Positions 59,092 to 64,000 of a stretch of DNA of 64,000 nucleotides are shown here, one piece after another. Numbering within the stretch: position 1 is the stretch's first letter; each line of letters opens with the position of its first letter. Under the pieces are notes generated by a model. The model had not been told where the DNA came from, searched no databases, and saw only the letters and a list, made by a program, of their open reading frames with translations. A program made the position numbers and the translations under genes. The stretch is from NCBI GenBank assembly GCA_024704765.1, contig JAKMXF010000022.1:730555-794554 (forward strand), given 5' to 3'. Source of the stretch: Oopsacas minuta (Eukaryota > Porifera > Hexactinellida > Lyssacinosida > Leucopsacidae).

Positions 59092-59541
59092 ATGAGCGTC
59101 TCCCGAAGATCTTGTACTCCTCGCATTTTTTGATTATTTCACAAGATGTTTTGGTTGATTGCTTAGTGAAACCCAAAAGATCCTTGTCGCCATGTAAGTA
59201 TATGACAGACATGTATGCCAATTTCAACTTTCTATTTTGTATGTTTTTCTCTGGACAAACACACATATAATGATTGGCTTTTATAGTTACTTTAGTAAGG
59301 ATACATAAATTGCAAGTTTTTTCAAGCACTTTTGTTCGTTTTACGGTTTGTGCTTATTATAATTTGATCCTCAACTAGCGGGTTAGCGTACATGTAAATT
59401 AATAATATGATCGCTAATAAGCGAGCCTGAATTGTGAATATCTAAATTTGCATGCTAAAGAATAACATTATAGATTATCCTGACTATCTTGTTATTATTA
59501 TTATTATTATTCTGTGTAAAATTAGATTTTGAGGTATAATA

Positions 59542-61077
59542 ATGCCTAAACACGATTTCCTAACTCCCAAAGCTATATCAAACCGAATTAAGGCTAAAGG
59601 TCTACAGAAGCTGCGATGGTACTGTCAGATGTGTCAGAAACAGTGTAGAGATGAGAATGGATTCAAATGTCATGTCACTTCAGAGTCTCATCAACGTCAA
59701 CTTCTCCTTGTAGCAGAGAATCCTTATAAATATACTGACCAATTTAGCAGGGTAGTACAGTGTACATTATATATTATTTGTTAGCTATTTTTAATCAATC
59801 TGGTTCTGTTTTTTGTAGGAATTTCTAGCCAATTTTCTGGACATACTTCGCAAGCAATATGGTACACGTAGAGTGCTAGCTAATACGGTATATCAGAGCT
59901 ACATAGCAGACAGAAACCATCTGCACATGAATTCTACTAGATGGATGACTTTAGGTAGTTTGTGTAAATGGCTAGGCAGAGAAGGTATCTGTAAAGTAGA
60001 TGAGACATCTCGTGGTTGGAACATAGCTTACGTAGATAGAGATCCTGCTACTATAGAGAGACAGAGTAGACTTAAGAAGAAGGAGAAATTAGAGACGGAT
60101 GATGAAGAAAAGACTGCTAAGTAAGTTTAGTACAATTCAATACTATATATTTCAACCAGGGATAATTATACTTTGTAATCGCTATAATTAGTTACAAACT
60201 CTCGCTGCAACGCTTGTCTGTATTTACGAGACTATGCTTGAAATCAGCCAAAATTATAATTGTAGAATTGTATTTAATTATATTTCCATCGAATACACCA
60301 GTACTCTTCAATATTTCTGGTACTTTGAATCATTAACGTTAATTATAAGTAACTCTTTGAGTTCATATGATCTTGAATTCCTTTCTGCTAATGTGTAGGT
60401 TCATAGAGCAACAAGTTGCCCGTGCTGCAATCAACCCTCCTTCAGATCCAGGCTATACAGAGCTACTGAGAGAAGAGGAAGATGGCAAGATACAATTCTC
60501 TATGGATACTAAGATGCTATCAACTCAATCTCAACCTCAACTTCCTACTCTACCTAATCCTCTTCAGTCAGCTGACAAGATCAAAGATACTCCCAAACCG
60601 AGCAGATCTCGAGACAGAGAACCCAGTGAGACAAGATCAATATCCAAGAGACCCAAAATATCAGCTCTAGATGAGATTAAAAGTATAGAAGAGAAGAGAC
60701 GAGAGAATAAGAATAGATTTGATCACTGGCTACATAAAGGAATTGTTGTCAAGATAAATACTAAATTATTAGGAGAAAATTACTTTAAGAAGAAAGGAGT
60801 TGTCGTGGATTTAGAAGATAAATTTATTGCTCTAGTGAAGATGATAGATTCTGGGGATGTGCTTAAAATGGATCAAATTTATCTTGAGACTGTAATACCA
60901 AATATTGGCAGAGATGTGCTGATTGTTAACGGGGCTAACAGAGGATCAAATGGTAAAATAATGAGAGTATGTCCTGAGTCATTTTCAGTAGATGTAGAAA
61001 TGCTAGATGGGGTTTTGATAGGGACAGTGGTGAAACAATTGGAATATGAAGATGTTTGTAAGCTGCATAAAGAGTAA
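59542..61077 (+). CDS. KIN: KIN17 DNA/RNA-binding protein
   Basis: Three exons, 59542-59751, 59819-60120 and 60399-61077, give 396 residues against 393 in human. Nuclear protein bound to chromatin and RNA, linked to DNA replication, damage response and the spliceosome. Residues 26-50 hold the C2H2 zinc finger (C28, C31, H44, H50) in WYCQMCQKQCRDENGFKCHV. Next comes the winged-helix KIN17 domain (LANFLDILRKQYGTRRVLAN; WMTLGSLCKWLGREGICKVD; GWNIAYVDRDP). A charged low-complexity linker in exon 3 is followed by the C-terminal tandem SH3-like/KOW part (IVVKINTKLLGENYFKKKGV; RDVLIVNGANRGSNGKI). All junctions are GT-AG and in phase. MSH4 begins 373 bp downstream on the same strand, so the interval holds a terminator and a promoter. 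Confidence 0.96.
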
Positions 61078-61450
61078 AGGATATTTGTTGATTAATTTGT
61101 TTGGCATTTGGCAGATGATAAGATAAATACACAATTAAATAGAATGTATTAAATAATATCTGGAATGTGAAGAATGGATTTATTCATGCAACTTTCCCAA
61201 GTCTTATTTCATGAAATAAGTTTATAAACGTATGTAAATGTTCGTAAATACGAAAACTAATAATAATTGTAAGAAAGTGCTTACGCTTTCTTAAGCTTAA
61301 AGTGATAAAGTATTCGTACTAACGGAATTCTGCTGTAATTGATTTTATCTAAGTTAACTGGCGTAATTCTTTATGAAATAATCTTATTCTAAGATTTCTT
61401 CTCAATTATACAATCATTATTACACAATATTATAATTTATTCATTTATCA

Positions 61451-63785
61451 ATGCAGAGTGTTAGAGAACCAAAATACATATTCTCGGATTTACTGACTCC
61501 AGAAGATGATCCTCCAAACCCTGACAAATCGGGAGACAGTTCCTTTCTCCTCTCTCTCTCCTCAGGTCATGCCCAGACTTCAAGACATCTGTTCAACTTA
61601 ACACCTGAAGACACTAACACACCTCAATCTAGAGGAGTTCTTAGAAAGAATCGAATTAATAACAGGTCAGCATAAATTTATACTAATTTGAATGATATTT
61701 ATGCATTTATCATTCTTGTTAGTTCTCTAGGTAAAACGAATAATCGTAGCATCATAGGAACAGCTATTACTCCTGGACAACCTCAAACTGCTAATATCAT
61801 AGCTCTGGTAGAAGGACGTGGTATGACTAAGGGACAGATCGGAATGGCTAGTCTAGACCTGAAGAGTCCAGAATTGATCCTTTCTCAGTTCCCAGACACT
61901 CAAACATATGCTCGTCTCCTCACCAAGCTAAACATACTACAGCCTGTAGAGATAGTGCTGCCTGCTACTCTGTGTCAGGTTAGGCCAAAACAATAATAAA
62001 AGAATTCATGAATTTGTTTTCCGGATTTAGTATTTTGTGGATAGAAATCAGAGAACTTAGATTTAGAATATAATGAGAATATGGATATATTGGGACCTAG
62101 TAATTCTCATTTTTGTTGCTCAACAGATTACTTATATTTGATATTTGAGGGTATCAGTTAAGTGCTTCTATTAATAATTCAAATTTTCTTAGGTTTAATA
62201 GCCTTAAGATTACAATAATCGGATAAATATTATCATTTATTTGATGTGTAGGATACAACTCTCATTACAGGAGCTCAGTCAGGTTCAGGAGCAGGTAAGA
62301 TTAACAACCTCTACGGCCTCCTAGCTGATCAGTTCCCGAATACAAATGTAGCTTCTGTTCAGCGTAAATACTTTAACGAAGCTAAGGGTCAAGAGATGAT
62401 AGGGTTCCTGTGTGTACCAGAGTTCAGTAGTGTTGTAGAGATAGAGCTCAGTGATAAGTACTATTGTCTTGCTTGTGCATCAGCTCTACTCAAATATGTA
62501 GAATTTATACAAAATGTGAGTTTCGCGAGAGCTTCTCTTAAAGTATCTTTCAGGGGCTCGGACCAGACAGTAATGATTGATGCGAATACTGCACAACGTC
62601 TGGAGCTGATTGTAAACTCACAAGATCCTCGTAACGGTCTCAGTCTATACAAAGTTATCAACTACACCAAGACAGGTCCTGGGAGTCAGATGCTCCGTTC
62701 TAATCTCTTACAGCCCCCCTGTTCTAGACAGACTATTGAGATGAGATTGGATTGTGTACAAGAGCTAACTGAACAACCAGATGTGTTCTTTGCTTTGCAA
62801 GGAGTACTAGGCAGGTACATTTGTAGGGAATTAACATTAAAATCATTTGCAGCCTTATTTCCTATTACACATTACTACTTATAGATTCATAGATGTGAAT
62901 CGTCTGCTGGGTCCTTACATACAAATCTCAAAACAGGAGAGTATACGTAGTTCTGAATCTAAGATTAATTACGTCATCCAACTGAAACATGTTTTGGAGC
63001 TTGTTCCTCCGTTGAGGAGCTGTATGGAGGAGTGTCATGCTCCTCTAACTAAGGCTTACTTCCAGGGACTGACTGACTCCAGATTTGATGCCATCCTAGA
63101 GAATATCAGGAATGTACGCTGCATGTAATAATACATAAGATTAGCTATACTCAATCTTATCAACACCTTTCACAAATTTCCTGAGAATTTCCTTGCCGAA
63201 TCCCAGGATATTTATCCCATTTCACACCTTTATTTCAGGAAGTTCGAGTCCATTCTGTATTTGAAATAATTACTTTAACAGCAAATTTGCATATTAGCAA
63301 GGGAAATTCGTGCAAAATATGACTTGCTATTAGGTGAACTCCACTGTAACTATGGTTACTATAGGTTGTTCATGATGATACACGATACTCTAAAGGCACA
63401 CTTAACACAAGAACGCAGAAATGTTTTGCAGTTAAGCCTGGCATTAACGGTATGCTAGATGTAGCTAGGAGGACTTATACTGAAATAGTAGATGACATCA
63501 GCACGAAAGTCCGCTCCTACGCTGAAGAGACACAACTCCCTATGCGTTCTGCATTCAGCACAGCTAAAGACTTTCATATACAGTTACAGCTAGCATCAGG
63601 AACCTGTAGTATACCTCTCCTACCTCCTAAGTTCATTAAGGAATCCAAAATAAAGAATAGAGTGTTATTCACAACTCAAGAACTAATTCATTGCAACAAC
63701 AGAGTAAAAGAAAGTTTGAATGAGATATATCTTATGACTAATCTTGTACTGTCTAATCTTATGGATGGCATCAGAGAAAATATTG
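61451..63785 (+). CDS. MSH4: MSH4, meiotic MutS homologue (3' part beyond the window)
   Basis: Exons 61451-61665, 61723-61978, 62252-62814, 62885-63113 and 63365-63785 are in frame with GT-AG junctions; the gene then leaves the window. MSH4 pairs with MSH5 to form a clamp that stabilises recombination intermediates and promotes crossovers; it lacks mismatch-repair activity. Seen here are the MutS connector domain (IIALVEGRGMTKGQIGMASL; YARLLTKLNILQPVEIVLP; VASVQRKYFNEAKGQEMI) and much of the core/lever domain (CLACASALLKYVEFIQNVSF; DPRNGLSLYKVINYTKTGPG; RLDCVQELTEQPDVFF; DDTRYSKGTLNTRTQKC; RRTYTEIVDDI). The ATPase domain must lie to the right. The N-terminus is rich in Ser/Thr and Pro, as in the family. 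The motif order follows MSH4 rather than MSH5 or MSH2. Confidence 0.94.
63275..63348. mobile_element. Palindromic MITE, TTCGCTTATTAGCAAG family (copy 3), in MSH4 intron 4
   Basis: CATATTAGCAAGGGAAATTC and GTGCAAAATATGACTTGCTA followed by TTAGGTGAACTCCACTGTA is the reverse complement of the copy at 9911, with the centre conserved almost base for base. Confidence 0.6.
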
Positions 63786-63842
63786 GTAACATTCAAATAC
63801 GTACAGTTGACGGATTTTGCTGTATTTATATGATTTCTAAAT

Positions 63843-64000
63843 TACAGTCGAGCTTGCCTATAACAGCCACCGAGGGGACTTGCCAAAATTGGCCACTGTA
63901 CAGGTGGAAACAGGTTCCAAAATACATTTACAGTCGAACCGGTTATTCTAACTTTTTTTGCAGGAATATGTACATATGTAGTAAGAAATACCGATTGGAA
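63843..64000. mobile_element. One or two pogo-like MITE ends at the right edge
   Basis: TACAGTCGAGCTTGCCTATA at 63843 and TACAGTCGAACCGGTTATTC at 63929 both look like pogo/Tigger left termini; CCACTGTA at 63894-63901 could be the right end of the first. They lie in the MSH4 intron that runs off the window, so the second cannot be closed. Confidence 0.4.

Noticed and set aside
59031-59329. 102-codon minus-strand frame with FVYISFVYS repeats
   Set aside because: Generated by the 15-bp tandem repeat.

Overview
The window is eukaryotic and almost certainly animal nuclear DNA. It is AT-rich, most genes have short GT-AG introns, two tRNA genes are nuclear type, and the proteins are orthologues of animal genes (actin, NUP50, TFIIA alpha/beta, UAP56/DDX39, PPP5, BAF, KIN17, MSH4, RABEPK). 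Compact spacing, many intronless genes and an unusual receptor and caspase repertoire suggest an early-branching animal. A sponge is my best guess, but that is inference, not something the bases state.

Layout. 1-265: 3' end of an unrecognised gene. 267-5136: nearly 5 kb with no gene I can support, apart from one small inverted-repeat element. 5137-9551: NUP50. 10036-12770: an uncharacterised SPFH (band-7-like) protein in ten exons, one of only 9 nt, with a tRNA-Ala gene and a tRNA relic in an intron. 13007-14157: TFIIA alpha/beta. 15257-15330: tRNA-Asn (minus). 16439-17134 (minus) and 17597-19111 (plus): TPMT-like methyltransferase and PPP5 phosphatase, head to head, both intronless. 20146-24984: UAP56/DDX39 helicase in seven exons. 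25106-28042: a Transib (RAG1-related) transposon with both ends and a 5-bp target duplication visible. 28954-32496: a large intronless RRM-Tudor-pseudokinase protein related to STK31. 34005-35135: actin. 35867-43985 (minus): a single-pass surface protein with one VWA and about 17 FN3 domains. 43986-49224: long gene-poor spacer. 49225-50892 and 51896-53605: a tandem pair of caspase-beta-propeller fusion genes. 53986-54258: BAF. 54819-55508: secreted RNase T2. 56106-57194: RABEPK-like kelch protein. 57640-58888 (minus): decayed FLYWCH/MULE transposase. 59542-61077: KIN17. 61451 to the right edge: MSH4, cut by the window.

The genes do not form one pathway. Loose themes are germ line and meiosis (STK31-like, MSH4), nuclear mRNA production and export (TFIIA, UAP56, NUP50) and DNA or chromatin handling (BAF, KIN17). 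Small inverted-repeat elements are scattered through introns and spacers, several of pogo/Tigger-like form with TA flanks.

The points most worth following are the bounded Transib copy, whose right terminus reads as the V(D)J heptamer CACAGTG; the caspase-propeller fusion pair, whose propeller halves differ at only 3 of 954 bp, all three changing the protein; and the SPFH gene with its 9-nt exon and intronic tRNA.
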